From: Endothia cerciana
Taxonomy: Eukaryota > Ascomycota > Sordariomycetes > Diaporthales > Cryphonectriaceae
Assembly (NCBI GenBank): GCA_026119935.1
Contig: JALRMH010000064.1
Location: 112,499 to 176,498 of the forward strand
Direction: 5' to 3'
Length of the DNA: 64,000 nucleotides
The notes beneath the pieces were generated by a model that did not search any database, was not told the origin of the DNA, and saw only the letters and a list, made by a program, of their open reading frames with translations. Of the stretch, positions 52,490 to 63,663 are shown one piece after another (position 1 is the first letter of the stretch; every line of letters starts with the position of its first letter). Position numbers and translations under genes: made by a program.

Positions 52490-53455
52490 CCCGACGAGAC
52501 CAACACGCAGCCGTTCCCAGGGCCGGAAGCTGGCGTGGCGCGACACACCGACCTCTTTCACCCTGATAGTCTCTGCGCTGATCCACGCGGGTCTGGAACC
52601 CACAACGACGATGGTCTGTACGCCCCGCGCACCTTCGTGTCTGAGCCCAGTCGGCCCAATAATGCTCCATCTCCAGGCTTTTGCTGCTCCCGAGCGGAAC
52701 CACCAGAACGCCACGGTATGTTGCCCTTGGCAAGCAACTAACTAGTTAACCAACGCCGGCGGATGCATTGCGGCACCGACAGGACGCTCACGCACTCTCC
52801 AGACGCGCCGGGTCAACTTGACCAAGAAGGTATGACAATCCAGCTCCAGCCTCGCCGGGTGTGCTCCTCTGGTCGACATGCAGAACTCCGGAAAGTCATC
52901 CGCGCCTTTCTGAGAGCGGCGCAAAGCCTTCCCCCGCCTGCCGACCTGCTGCCTGCCAGGACGGGTCGCGGCACCCTGCTCCTTGACCTAAAGTACATAA
53001 TTCAGCGCATGTGATGCACCCGCGCGACCATTTAGACCACCCCGCACATCAAGAAGCCCTCAATACCCATCCCAACGAGAATCAACCTCACCGGCGACGG
53101 CATCAACATCAGCGTCGCTATCTGTGACGACCAGGCCTACACCACTCTCTCAATCCAAGGATCTCCAAACACCACTCCCCGGTCCTGAGGATCTCCAGAT
53201 GCCCTTCACAACTCCTGAGGAAATTTTCGATCAAATCACCAACCGGGGCGGGGATACGACATGAAGCCTCCAACAAACCCCCTGGCTGCACAAGACGAGC
53301 AGCTTCTCAAACTCCTCCGGATACCGTCAAGATGTGTGACAGGGAGGGTCCTTAAGCTGGAACTTGGTGTTGTGGTGGCCAGTGACATGGTCTGGAAGGT
53401 TAGGGTCCTGACCACATTGTACCCTCTGGGCTGCACTCTTACACTTAGATGAAAA
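52490..53455 (+). CDS. possible multi-exon gene, unidentified
   Basis: A plus exon ending at 52715 reads VARHTDLFHPDSLCADPRGS, then FVSEPSRPNNAPSPGF. It is followed by an intron-like GTATGT...CTAAC...ACCGACAG (52716-52782, 67 bp). The next frame has GRSRTLQTRRVNLTKK and, shifted by one, HAELRKVIRAFLRAAQSLPP, then LLPARTGRGTLLLDLKYIIQ. Later pieces (PFTTPEEIFDQITNRGG, AAQDEQLLKLLRIPSR) also look coding. I could not find one set of introns joining all of it, so it may be decaying. Family unknown. Confidence 0.35.
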
Positions 53456-54017
53456 AATAACAGCACGTTCTCTTCTGCCTTTCCTTGATCAGGTACGACA
53501 CGACGCATCGTCCGTCGTCTTTGCCCTTGGGGCCTTGTGGCCTCCTTATTTGTTGCTCCTTCTTGCACGGCCACCCTAGGGTTGCCAGGGCCCCCTACAG
53601 GGGAGCGTAAACTAGACACCGATTTCGTAGACAACCCCCAAGGCTAGACAGGACTCTCGATGCAGTGGCACTGGCCGCGGCCGCGAATCCTTATTCCGGG
53701 CAAGCTGGAGTGTAATCCGTCGGCCGACAAAGCGTCAAAGGCATGGCCTGACCCTGGGGTATACGCGAAGGAAGTCCTCGTCGCTCAGGACACTCGTTGC
53801 TCAGGACACTCGTCGCTTTGTCTTAGGCTTTACTATCTGTGGGCCTCTCATGAGGATATGGGAGTCTGATCGGCTTGGGGGGGGGGGGGGCGGGGAGGGG
53901 GAGGAGGGTTACATCTGGGAAGTTCGATAATGATAAAGATGGGCTACGGTTTCGTGTTCGTGATCCTCGGGTCCCCTCTGGATGAGCGGAGAGGAGCTTG
54001 GCTTCCGATCCAACAAT
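53456..54017. other. no confident gene; poly-G run 53878-53891
   Basis: Short frames on both strands. A direct repeat GCTCAGGACACTCGT occurs twice at 53784-53815. Confidence 0.5.
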
Positions 54018-54420
54018 CATGACAGCAAACAATGAGCAATCTATCGAGCTCGAGCTCGATGGTTCAAGAGAGCGCCTTGTCATTGACGAGGTGATATAAC
54101 GTGCACGTTGCATTGCTGGCCGGGCTCCGGGTTGCTGGAAAGCCCATCGCGAAGGATATCTACAGATACTGCCCGTCACCAAAGACTCACGGTAATCCCC
54201 TGAGCGCGATGAGGAGGGCGAATTATTACGCGAGGCGGCTAGTCAAGGCGCTTTTGGGCGAGCAGCATTGGCCAACGGTGGTAAAGTTTGCTAACTGTTT
54301 CTCACGTTAGGAGTCCTTCGCTATGGCCGAGCATATTTCTTCGAAAACTGCTACTCAATCTCCGGACCCGCCGAGTTCCCCCACAGGTGTACTTGCGGCT
54401 GTTGAACGGGCTGTGGACGA
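54018..54420 (+). CDS. possible small spliced gene, unidentified
   Basis: An ATG at 54018 reads MTANNEQSIELELDGSRERL to GAG at 54090, where GTGATA may be a donor. A downstream exon ending at 54191 (KPIAKDIYRYCPSPKTH) is followed by a strong intron 54192-54310 (GTAATC donor, TTTGCTAACTG branch, CGTTAG acceptor). The next exon reads YGRAYFFENCYSISGPAEFP and ends in a Cys-rich HRCTCGC stop. The last intron is convincing. The first join is not. Family unknown. Confidence 0.3.
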
Positions 54421-55725
54421 CGGCACTGGGACGAAATCCAAGATGAGATTATGGACCGCACTACCTCTATGCCGCTGCAAGCCACGTTGACATCCCCCGG
54501 GGGTCTTTTATACCAGGTCACAATGTGTTGCTGAACCCTCGCGGGCTGGGCTGGATATTGCCAACTTGTTGACCTCTCCCATGGAAGACCGTGCCGCTAC
54601 ACGCACCGCTTCTATCACCAGCCTTACAGCCCCCCGCGCACCCTTTTCTTCTTGCAGACCGCGGATAGCACTTCCATGGGTGATGTAGAGCCGCCGGCCG
54701 TCGCCGGTGAGGCGGGAGAAATGCGGTGTAGCTCCATAGGTCATCTTTTTGGTGTGCCTCTGGTAGTCACTGAGCGCCGAGTCAGGTGCCGAGCAATGTT
54801 TTGCTTCCAACGTCAGCCGTCACCATCGCTTGTTCATCGCAGCACCGCACCGCGTCGCTATGGCGTCTGGAGAGCACCCTTCCCTCAGTAAGACGCATCC
54901 GCCGGCGGCAACCGCCGCGAAAACCTCCTCGGTCAGCCGCCAAGAACAGGATGAAGATTGGGATTGACAGGCTCGGATACAACTTTCAATGGACAAATCT
55001 CGCTGCCAAGGGCAACCTCGAGGAGGAGCGCAATCGCCATGTGAGACTTGCGCTTTCCAGGGGGGCCGCAATCTGCCACCCAGTCCAAGTCCACGGGCAC
55101 CTCGACTGCTCGCGGCACCAGGCACCCAGCTAGGCACGTCTCGTTCTTGAAGAATTGCTGACCGCGACCGCTGAACCACTGATTGACCGATCGTTGTCGC
55201 GGGGCCACAACGTGTTTGGGCTGGGCCGCGGCGAGCTAAGGCTCACGGCCAGCTCGTCCGGGCCCCTGAAAACACCTAGGGCCAGGTTCGTCTCCATATA
55301 TTTCCCAGATATCTCGAGCTGTCCTTTGCTGGGAGGGGGGTGTTTCCTTCCTTCTCGCCAGCCTTTGCACTGTCTCACGGCGCGCGGAGGGCACCGGGAA
55401 AGATGGGACGTCCTTCAGGCGTCCCATGGAGCGTGAGACATGTCGGATTGTGGCAAGCCCGGAGGGTACGAACTCGGCCTCGTGGGGGTCTTGCGCGGCC
55501 CAGGCAGCCCGGTCTAGTCCGCATAGCCCCGTCCATCCTCGACGTGCCGCCCCTCTGGGCCCTGGTCGACACAGACCACTGACGAGTCGCCTTAGCTTTC
55601 CAGACGTCTGCGCGTCCTGCCTGCTCCGCCTGCATTTTCCGCGGTCCCCAACCAGCATGGGGCCACCCGATGCCGTCTTCGCCTGAAGACAGCGACGCGA
55701 CAGGACACGGTGTCTCTTGTGTCTC

Positions 55726-55727
<2 letters not shown>
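54421..55727. other. no confident gene
   Basis: Many 60-140 codon frames on both strands without motifs or consistent splice signals. Confidence 0.5.

Positions 55728-55772
<45 letters not shown>
55728..55772. repeat. (CT)n microsatellite
   Basis: About 22 CT dinucleotides. Confidence 0.95.
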
Positions 55773-55775
<3 letters not shown>

Positions 55776-56765
55776 TCCTTCTTTTCAGCAGCATGCGGAT
55801 CAAGAAGTCGGAAGGACTGGATGCGGATCGGGAGGTAGGGAGGCAAGGGGTCTAGGTGTTCGATCGACCAGGTAGCTCGCAGATGGGCGCCGCGCCGTAT
55901 TTATCAGGAACCAGGGGTGCACGTGCAGAGCTGAGCTTCGCGGTTACTTTCAGCCAGCTTCTCGACCCACGGTGGCTTTGCGTCAGGTCCTTTTGCCACA
56001 CCTCAATATCAGCTGGTCTCTCGTGGAGGTTCTGTAGGTCCGGTGAGGCTTAGAGTCGAGGGTATTCCCCTCTGATGGTCCAGCCATAGTCGCCATAAAG
56101 GTTCCGACCTCCCCAACGATAAAGAAAACTCTCCGTCTGTTGGTAGGTCACAATCGTTAGAAGCAGATCTGCAGTTGGTACAGGTCGTCGATTCAGGTGG
56201 TTGTTGTTGTTGAGAAGGAAGGACGCTATCCAGGCCACCCTGCCTGGGCTGGGTCTAAATACAGGCTGTGGGTTTTGGCATCAGCCTGACCGGGCCGATG
56301 CCCGGGCCGGTATGGCCCGCCAGCCAAATCCCTTCAACTCCTCACACCTATCAATCCACACCGTCACTGCTCATACTGCAGTTCCAGATCAAGGCCTAAA
56401 CTTCAACATTGAATTCCATGGAATTTTACTCGACAGCCTATGCTTGGAATTTGAAACATTTATAAAACCTTCGACAGCTGTAGACAGGGCTTTCTTCCTT
56501 CCTTCCTTTATACCAACAAGAATCCAGATAACAACAATATTCAGGCCCTTATGCTGTGCGTATTGCTGTCTTATAATATAGACCACTAATTACTAACTAA
56601 TACCGCTAACTGATCATTATCGCAGATATTTATCAACTACTTATTACAACCGAGAAGCAATTGATGGTTATAATTATTATTGGACAGACCAACTTGAAAC
56701 AAGACTGCAATCAAACTCTTAACGAGTTCTTTGGCTTATACTAGAAGAACCATCCAGACATCCTG
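55773..56765. other. no gene; AT-rich 56380-56720
   Basis: The AT-rich stretch has many TAAT/TTAT words typical of RIP-affected or relic DNA. No open frame with a recognisable motif. Confidence 0.5.
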
Positions 56766-57160
56766 ATGTTCTTGGAGAACATCTCAACGACTCTTGGGTA
56801 CATCGGCTCGGTGATGACCTGCCGGTTATCGGTGAGCAGCTCGTGGAGTGCCAGCCGCTTGATCTCCTTGGATTCCATGTCGCCACTAGCATCGTTGTCG
56901 CGAGCAGGGGCTCCTGGTTGGGCACCAGAGACCCACTTCTACAGCGCTCTGTTTATATATATCGAGCGCCCCCCTTCCTTTTCTCCTTCATACAATAGAA
57001 GCAGCACAATACAAGCCGTTTATCCCACTATCGCTCGCGCCTGCTCGTCACAATCGTTGAGGTCGAAGATGACATTGCACTGGTCAATCGTTTGCATGAA
57101 GAGCTCTTGCCGACGGCTGGGCGGTACTTCGTGAAACCCAGGAAGCTCCCCGTCCTCAGA
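56766..57160 (-). pseudogene. PP2A B56 regulatory subunit fragment, split by a solo LTR
   Basis: The minus strand reads LPGFHEVPPSRRQELFMQ and IDQCNVIFDLND. A 157-bp insertion follows, then ASGDMESKEIKRLALHEL and RQVITEPMYPRVVEMFSKN. Both sides match the conserved first half of B56-family (RTS1-like) PP2A subunits. Without the insertion they are in one frame. A short internal deletion is seen after LHELL. The rest of the gene is absent on both sides, so this was a duplicated fragment when the element inserted, or was truncated later. Confidence 0.8.
56896..57052 (+). mobile_element. solo LTR, 157 bp, with 5-bp target-site duplication
   Basis: It begins TGTCGCGAGCAGG and ends CCTGCTCGTCACA (TG...CA ends within longer inverted termini). 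ATCGT flanks it on both sides (56891-56895 and 57053-57057). It contains TATATATA at 56954-56961, followed by a pyrimidine-rich region, as in retrotransposon LTRs. No internal domain or second LTR is present, so it is the product of LTR-LTR recombination. The LTR is unusually short. Confidence 0.8.
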
Positions 57161-58289
57161 GCGCCCATGTGGGCGGGATAGGGGGGGATCCGAGGTCGGG
57201 ATGCCGCTCACTTCTCCAGTGCTGCCTCTTGGGCGTCCTGAGGCCTTCAGGGACGTCCTTGGGTGTCGACGCGAGGCGATCAGATATTCGAGGACTTCCG
57301 GCCAGCCTTCGGGGGCGCGAGGTTATGGGGCACCGTCCCGGCGGCTCCGGGTGGGGGGATGTGCTGTCGTTGCAGACATGTCAGCCTCGTCGCACAGCTT
57401 GGAAGAGGTTCCTGATGGAGCTCACAGGTGCACTGGGACTAATAATGACGGTCGGTGGCAGGAGGATCCATGGACCTCCATCCTCCTCGCCGTGGAAGCG
57501 CCCGGCGTTCTCGTAGGGCCGGACGACGTCGCTCCCGGACTCGCCAACAGAGCCCGAGACTCTTGCCGATAACCATGCCAGGTGTGGCCCTCAGGCCAGA
57601 AGGCCCTCCACGCCGGGGTATCGTGGTAGGCATGATGGGCCACCGCCGCTGCCGAGGGCCTGTGGGTCGAGGCGAGGCAACTAGGGAGGGACTTGTGCGG
57701 GCGTGGGCCCGGCTGGTGCCTCGTAGCGTGGGTGTGGAGGTGCCATCGTGAATGTGAGAACCTGTGGCCCCGAAGGTATGTTCTTGTGGGTTTGTCCGTG
57801 ACCGTTGCGGCGGTCTTCTACCATGGTGTATAGTTCTGGCCATTGTGCCGCCCCGATCCTGAGGCCGGCCGCGGTAGGCCCCGTTCCCCGCCTTGGGTCT
57901 CCCGCGAGGGGGGTTCCCGTGTCGCATCGCTGGAGGCCAGATCCATCTGTCGTAGAGAGGCAGGCGGACAGGACCCCCCCCCCCCCCGTCTCTCGATCCC
58001 TCGAGGACGGGGAGGGTCCACGGGGGGTGTATACCTGTATCCCGATGTCAGCCATCTCGGTGGTGTTCCGGCCGAGGGCGAAATCGTTGCTGCCGGTGGT
58101 GGTGGTGGTGGTGGTGGTGGTGGTGATTGTGGCGGCGGCGGCGTTAGGGATGGTGGCCTATGCGCCTCGCGCCTCAGAAGAACCCTATCTGTACCGAAGA
58201 AATTTGCAAGCTTGATAAGGAGATAGAAAAGTGGGCGTATATGTTTGTTGACTGCGACTTGTCGCCGTATTCGATCCGGGTGGTCTTGT
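57161..58289. other. no confident gene
   Basis: The minus frame 57681-58055 opens with a real ATG (MADIGIQVYTPRGPSPSSRD) but lacks recognisable motifs. A C run lies at 57976-57987 and a GGT microsatellite at 58095-58125. Confidence 0.4.
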
Positions 58290-59228
58290 TGCTAGCGTTG
58301 TACCCGATGTTCTTCGTTCGATGACGTGGCGGCTCCTCTCCCGTCTTCATCGAACGACTCGAGAGCCCCTCGGCCGTCCGGCGATGTCGTACTCGCGCCG
58401 GGTGCTGCCCCAGACCCGGCGCCACATTCTCTACGGGCGGGCCCAGAGCGTTGTGGCGACACTCGGCCGTTATACTCCTGCTCCTCCAGGGCGGCCTCCT
58501 CATCCTTCACAGCCGACCAGTCCAACAAGTCGCGGGACTCGTCGGCGTACCTACGGGTCGACGCGGTGCAGCCGCCCAGGACGTCGAACCGGGAGTTGGT
58601 TGAGCAGTCCGGCCTGGTCGTAGCACTTGTACAGCTGGCCGTGCGAGTTGGCGCCTGCAGTGTTGGGCTGCCCCTCGCCGTGGATCTTCCTGATCACCTC
58701 CGTCTCGGCTGCTGGGGTCTTGGAAGACAGTGTCCAGACACTCTCCACCCGCCAGAGCGCGTCGTATTCGAGCTGCCTCCGCGTCTCCCTGTCCGACTGC
58801 GACAGCAAGGGCAGGCCGTCGCAGTCTGGGAGCAGCCAGCACTAGCCGCGGCCCATACTGCTGCCCCGGAGCCGCCGGCTGAGGAGGTTGTACTGTGGTG
58901 TCTCGACTGTGCGATCCAGCCTGTCCCGAACTTCGGAAACCTGGCCCCACGCGTCGTAGTCTGCGTGGGCGTGCTGTGTACCGGCGCCCTTGCCGGTCTC
59001 GGTGACGATGGTCCGCCCGAGGGCACCCAGGTGCGTGGTCGTGGGGGCGTCAGCGTACACACCCGACTGGCGCGCTGCTTGTCTCTCCTCCGCGGGTGAG
59101 CCCTCGACCGTCCGCTTGCCGCGCAGACGTGGGGAAGTAACAGCTGGCTGACTGGAACCCTTCCATGAGCGATCGCTGTTCACATTTGCAGGGTCAGGAG
59201 TTCGCCGCAACACACACCACACACACAC
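58290..59228 (-). pseudogene. RHS/YD-repeat protein fragment
   Basis: Minus frames show LGRTIVTETG, DYDAWGQVSEVRD and YNLLSRRLR (58842-59110). After a frame change come EYDALWRVESVW and GQLYKCYDQAG (58551-58808), then a Leu-Asp-Trp-Ser segment near 58520. These are YD/RHS repeats with the spacing seen in large RHS and Tc-toxin C-type proteins of bacteria and, by transfer, some fungi. Only about 300 codons remain, with at least two frame changes and no start, no aspartyl self-cleavage core and no C-terminal effector domain visible, so no functional toxin is encoded here. A frame antisense to it (58326-59099 plus) is a shadow. Confidence 0.65.
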
Positions 59229-59395
59229 AGCATTCTCGCCGGGTTACGTAATGGGCGGTGCGTGCGTAATAAATGGTTGCCTGCCGTGTGGGATCCATCC
59301 ACACAGACACAGACAGGGCTTGATCCCCCCATTCCCGGCCTTCGACCGCCACATAGATCTGGCCACCTCCCCCTTCCAGCTTCCACCTCGTCGCC

Positions 59396-61076
59396 ATGGC
59401 CCAGACCCGAGCCCAGGGAGCCGCCAAGAGGGGGCGCAATCTAGAGGACCAGGGTATGTCTCCTCATAAGGCGCCGACAGGCCGGCAACAGCTGACAACA
59501 GACAGACCAGGACGCCCCGACGCGCAAACGCCAACGCCGGGAGACACGTCACAAGTCGTCGGAGGGACCGCCTCTCAGAGGCAGATGCCGAAAGCGAGCC
59601 GTCGAGGACATACCCGATCTTGGTCCCAAGCCCCCTCTGGAGCGGCCGCAGATACCGAGACCGTCTGCCGCTGAGACGTTCGGCAGCGCTGCGGCAGACG
59701 ACGCTTGCCCCGACGACGCTGACCCCGACGACGCTGACCCCGGCGACGCTGACCCCGGCGACGCTGACCCCGGCGACGCTGACCCCGACGACCCAATCGG
59801 TTTCTGGAGAAGAGAAGGACGTTGGCCGCGTCAATACTTCGAGCCCGACATGGAGCACCTGCTCGTGCGGAAGCGGTCCTGGTCCGCCCTGAGTGGACAT
59901 AAGCGGTCAGACTCTGCCTCGTCTACAACGCCAAGCGACCAGAAGCCACGCAGGCAGAAAAGTACCCAGTATCAGGATCAGCGCTACGAGACACTGCTTG
60001 CCACCAAGGGCAGTTTCATGATCAGATCGACATTAGACATCACTGGCGAGAGTAAAACCCTCTGCAGAGATATGCTCGAGGGGAAGCAGATATTTCCTGA
60101 GAACTCGCTCTTCCGCGACGATCTTTTCAACTCAACCTGCCAGAAGATCCAGGTTAGGAACGAGGCCAGGGTTATCCAGGATATCTCCCGGCTCATCGTC
60201 CCTTCAGCCGAGAGCCTTAGCACATATGGTGCCGAGCACCTCGAGATCCTGACAGAGAGCGTCAACGAAGGCTGGAATAACTCAATCCCCCTGACCGGGA
60301 CACGCCCGCAGCCAGACTATTCTGTTGGGTTCCGGCGGGAAGCGTTTACCGAGGACCAGCTTGACAAACTATCACCATTCATCGGCGACTTTATCGCCGG
60401 CGACCTATCTTGCTTTATGGCCACGTACTATATGTACTTCCCCTTTCTCGCCTGCGAGGTGAAGTGCGGGGCTGTAGCACTGGATATTGCTGACCGCCAG
60501 AACGCCCACAGTATGACTATCGCAGCGCGGGGCATCGTGGAGCTCTTCCGCCTCGTGAAGCGGGAGGACGAGGTCCACCGGCAGATCCTTTCTTTCTCCG
60601 TCTCACATAACCACCTGTCGGTGCGGATCTACGGCTACTACCCGGTGATTACTGAGAAGGATACGAAATACTACCGCCATCCTATCCGCGACTTCAGCTT
60701 TGCGGAGCTAGACGGCAAGGAGAAGTGGGCGGCATACCGGTTTACAAAGAACGTCTACGACACCTGGATGCCTGCCCACTTCAGGCGGATCTGCTCTGCC
60801 GTCGACCAGCTGCCATCGGACCTGAACTTTGCCGTCCCAGCGCTCTCTGAGCCGACCGGCCTATCCCAGGACCTTGGGAGTCAACTGGCACTGTCGGTGG
60901 GTGGGGGGGGGGGGGCCGATTCCGAGTCGCTACCTGTGGATAGGGACGACCAGTTGGCCAGGTCTGACCCGGAGGCAACCCCGGACACTTCGTTCTCGAA
61001 GCCGGCGCCTGCCAAGAGGAGGAAGACGCCGGTTACGAAACCGCAGGGTTTGCCAGATAGCTATAGCTCAGGTTAG
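59396..61076 (+). CDS. DUF7924-type protein with PD-(D/E)XK-like motif, copy 2
   Basis: Exons 59396-59453 and 59506-61076 give 542 aa. The 52-bp intron has GTATGT, GCTGAC and ACAG signals and lies at the same position and phase as in copy 1. The ATG is in CGTCGCCATGG. Residues about 95-125 contain six pentapeptide units (DADPD/GDADP), absent as an array from copy 1. The block FWRREGRWPRQYFEPD precedes the main domain. PD at about 289-290 (PDYSVGF), EVK at about 337-339 and DRQN a few residues later form the nuclease-like signature. The C-terminus adds a Gly run (from 13 G) and a basic KRRK cluster likely to act in nuclear import. Copy 2 is longer than copy 1 by 75 residues. Function unknown; nuclease fold is inference. 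Confidence 0.88.
59454..59505 (+). other. intron of DUF7924 copy 2
   Basis: GTATGTCTCC donor, GCTGACAAC branch with 10 nt to the ACAG acceptor. An alternative acceptor four bases upstream would shift the frame to an early stop. Confidence 0.8.
59696..59788 (+). repeat. 15-bp coding minisatellite, about 6 units
   Basis: GACGACGCTGACCCC / GGCGACGCTGACCCC units inside DUF7924 copy 2. Copy 1 has a single equivalent (GCTGACAACGCTGACCCC). Confidence 0.9.
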
Positions 61077-61469
61077 TGATAATGGAGAACCTGACAGGCA
61101 GGCTAATGGTGGCCCGTCCATGTAGTTATATCCGCCGTCGCCGCCTGCTGATACCCCGCTCACGGACCGTCGTTGTTGTGGCCGGAAGATGGACACATGA
61201 AGAAAGAAGATATCCGTGGTGCTTACGACGGAAGTCTCTTCTATACCATAGCTGCGCGGCACGTCAAGAATAGGCCGCTCGCCCTCTAGCCTGCCCTGGT
61301 ACGCTCAACCAGTTAACGACATGCTGAGTGCGCAGGCCTAGGGCTCGCAGGTTCTCGCGATCGCTCGGCTGTTCCTCCCCGGACCTCCACAGATGGCCCT
61401 GGGACAGGCTAGCTTCCCTGTGTACAGGATACTAGTCTTGACACACTGCTGCTACAGCCGCGAAACCCT
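61077..61469. other. no gene seen
   Basis: Short frames only, downstream of the DUF7924 stop. Confidence 0.5.
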
Positions 61470-61815
61470 GTTAGGCCTGACTGGCGGTGTAGCCCTTGTT
61501 GCAGGCCGGCTTATAGGAACGCGAAAAGCGCATGTTAGCCCCGTAGGTTATAAACATTCCTATGTGCCGGGTCCGGCATAGGGGCTTATGACTGCCCAGG
61601 CTCTAGCCGCCAGCGGTGCTGAGGTCTACGTCGCCGGGCGCACGACCGAGGAGCTTGGAATAGCTGCCCGTGCCTACCGTGGAAACGTCCGTGGTCGGTC
61701 AATTCCTGTAGCCTGTGATCTTGACGCGCAAGGAGCAGATTACTGAGCCCTATGGGCACTTGTCGCCATGCGAGAAATGCCTCTGCATTTTGGTGAACGG
61801 CGTGGAAGGTGGAGG
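61470..61815 (+). pseudogene. short-chain dehydrogenase/reductase fragment
   Basis: The plus strand has LTGGVALVAG (start of the Rossmann fold), then after about 70 bp LMTAQALAASGAEVYVAGRT (helix A and strand B, with Arg of the NADP-type loop), RSIPVACDLDA, a frame change, and KEQITE...CLCILVNG. This is the order of an SDR N-terminal half. The glycine motif is incomplete, and the catalytic Tyr-x3-Lys region is missing. It is a dead fragment. Confidence 0.65.
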
Positions 61816-62832
61816 CCTCGTCCGCAGGGGAGCTGCAGGAAGACCTCTTCAGGTCGGACAATGCAACATTCGATAAACGGAAAACCCCTGAACCGTGCTA
61901 CATAGCGACGGACGTAAAAAACAGAACCATGTTGCAAATAGAGCCAGATGCACGGGATAAGACATAGTTCTATCAAGGTACGGGGTGGTTTGTACTCGAC
62001 AGGTGGATAGGGGGGAATGAGAATCCAGGGTGGGAGGGGAGATCGCAGGATATGAGATGGCGGCCGTAGAGACATGGCTGCGCAAGGGGGGTTCGAGGCC
62101 TGGGAGGACGTGAAGAGCGGGGTGTATCTGAGATGAGATAATCAGCGAGCTGGTGGGGTCGGGGGCATCGCCACGGGTCTGCATCCTGGTGTTGCAGCCC
62201 TGATTGGGGGGGGGGGCCATGGACATTACGGGGATGGCCTGGTTATCCCAGGCTTCGGAAGGGGCCGAGCGCAACATTGGGGGGGGGGGGGGGCGCTTGC
62301 GATCCAGTAAGTTGCAGGTATCCCTAATCCAACCTTATACTGTGTGTACTATGATGGCAGGACGGCACGGATGGGTAATATATATTAATCGTAGTATCAT
62401 TATCCTGGGACTTCTTCCGGGTGCTTCTGGTGCTGGCTCCGCATCCCGCATCCTATATATATCTTGGCGGCCCATGTCTCCCCTCATTATTCCTCTTGTC
62501 TGGACCCCATCTATCTATCTTGCGCCTGAAGATGGCAGATAGATATCGCAATGGAAGTTATTTAGCATCGTGAGGTCAACGCCAAACACCCACAGGACAA
62601 CCAACGTCGCGCCTTCTTGCCATGCACGTTCTGTTAATCAACCTCTGCTTCAATGTGCTGTCAGCATCGGCAGAGGAAGAAGAAAACCCCCCCCCCCCCC
62701 CCCGAGGTATCGCACGTGAGCTGGAATACTCACACTATGAGCGGCTTGTAGTGCACAACCGCGCGGAAACAGCGTCAAGACCGCATTCCTTCTTCGTCCC
62801 ATGTCCCGCCGGGTGGTGGGTGAAGGAAGCCG
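61816..62832. other. no confident gene; poly-G and poly-C runs
   Basis: G runs at 62207-62216 and 62279-62292, and a C run at 62687-62702. Short AT-rich TATATAT words at 62375 and 62455. Frames are not recognised. Confidence 0.5.
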
Positions 62833-63213
62833 CTACGTCCCCTCGGCTACCCCCAGGACCCCTCCGCTGGAGATGCGCTGCACCGCTGCGGACAGGTATC
62901 CCTGGATCAAGGGACAGCTGCAGCCGCTGTGTCTCAACACTTCCTGCTTCAGCGCCAGCACTTCATCCCGTAGGTTCTTCCTCTGCAGCAGCAGCAGCTG
63001 GTTCTGGAACCGGGTCTCCCGCTCTTCCACCTCGATGCGGACGATAGCATCCCGGGCCCTGGCGCGGGACTTCGCAGCAGCCGTCTTGGTTCGTCGGCGG
63101 GCCTCGGCCTCGCTCAGGCCGTTGCTGGGAACCTGCGTCTTTCGCGGGCGGCCTCGCCGGTTCCGGACGCATAGAGGCCGGTGGGCTGAGCCCTCGCCGG
63201 CGCCCTCGCCGGC

Positions 63214-63247
<34 letters not shown>

Positions 63248-63501
63248 TCTGACGGGCGGGCGGGGGCGGTGGGAACCTGTGGCACCAGGCAGTGTGTGGT
63301 CGGAGGGTCGGCCGCAGGCCTGGGGGGCGGCAGCTCGGACAGGGAGAGGAAGCTGTCTGCCCCGGACCAGAGGTCCAGGTCCAAGCTGAAGTCGGGCAGG
63401 CATCCGAAATTAAAGACGAGATCTTCCACCTCTTGCCAGCCTCCACCCGTTCCTCCCGGGACGACGCTGCAGTAGTCCTGCCCAGGCAGAGATGTAGCCA
63501 T
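62833..63501 (-). CDS. bZIP transcription factor
   Basis: ATG 63501 is in a CCGCCATGG context and gives 222 aa. Upstream codons stay open to a TTG at 63672 but lack an ATG-led start. Residues 20-60 are acidic/aromatic, as in activation regions. A Gly/Ser repeat (85-97) from a CCCGAG hexanucleotide follows, then an AT-hook-like RRGRPRK (115-121). The basic region is RRRTKTAAAKSRARARD (135-151) and the zipper runs about 157-190 (LLLLQRKNLRDEVLALKQEV). The usual invariant Asn-Arg of the basic region is replaced by Thr-Lys (138-139). The ending HSGCSCPLIQGYL is typical of fungal ATF-like bZIPs. Nuclear, DNA-binding as a dimer. Confidence 0.85.
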
Positions 63502-63663
63502 GGCGGTGCGGTACAGAGGGAAGGTCTGGATGGATGCCAGGGACGTGAGCTGGGCCTGGAGATAGATATAGGAGAGCAGCCTCTGGCTGTTTCCTGCCCA
63601 TTGAACCCCGCAGGCCCCGCGGTCGCATATTGGGTCGGAAAAGTGACATCGTCTCGCAGCCTC

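Noticed and set aside
58326..59099. 257-codon plus-strand frame
   Set aside because: Antisense of the RHS fragment. No motif of its own.
59396..59674. 92-codon frame starting at the DUF7924 ATG and reading through the intron
   Set aside because: It is the unspliced reading. The GTATGT...CTGAC...CAG intron joins the ATG to the long downstream frame, as in copy 1.
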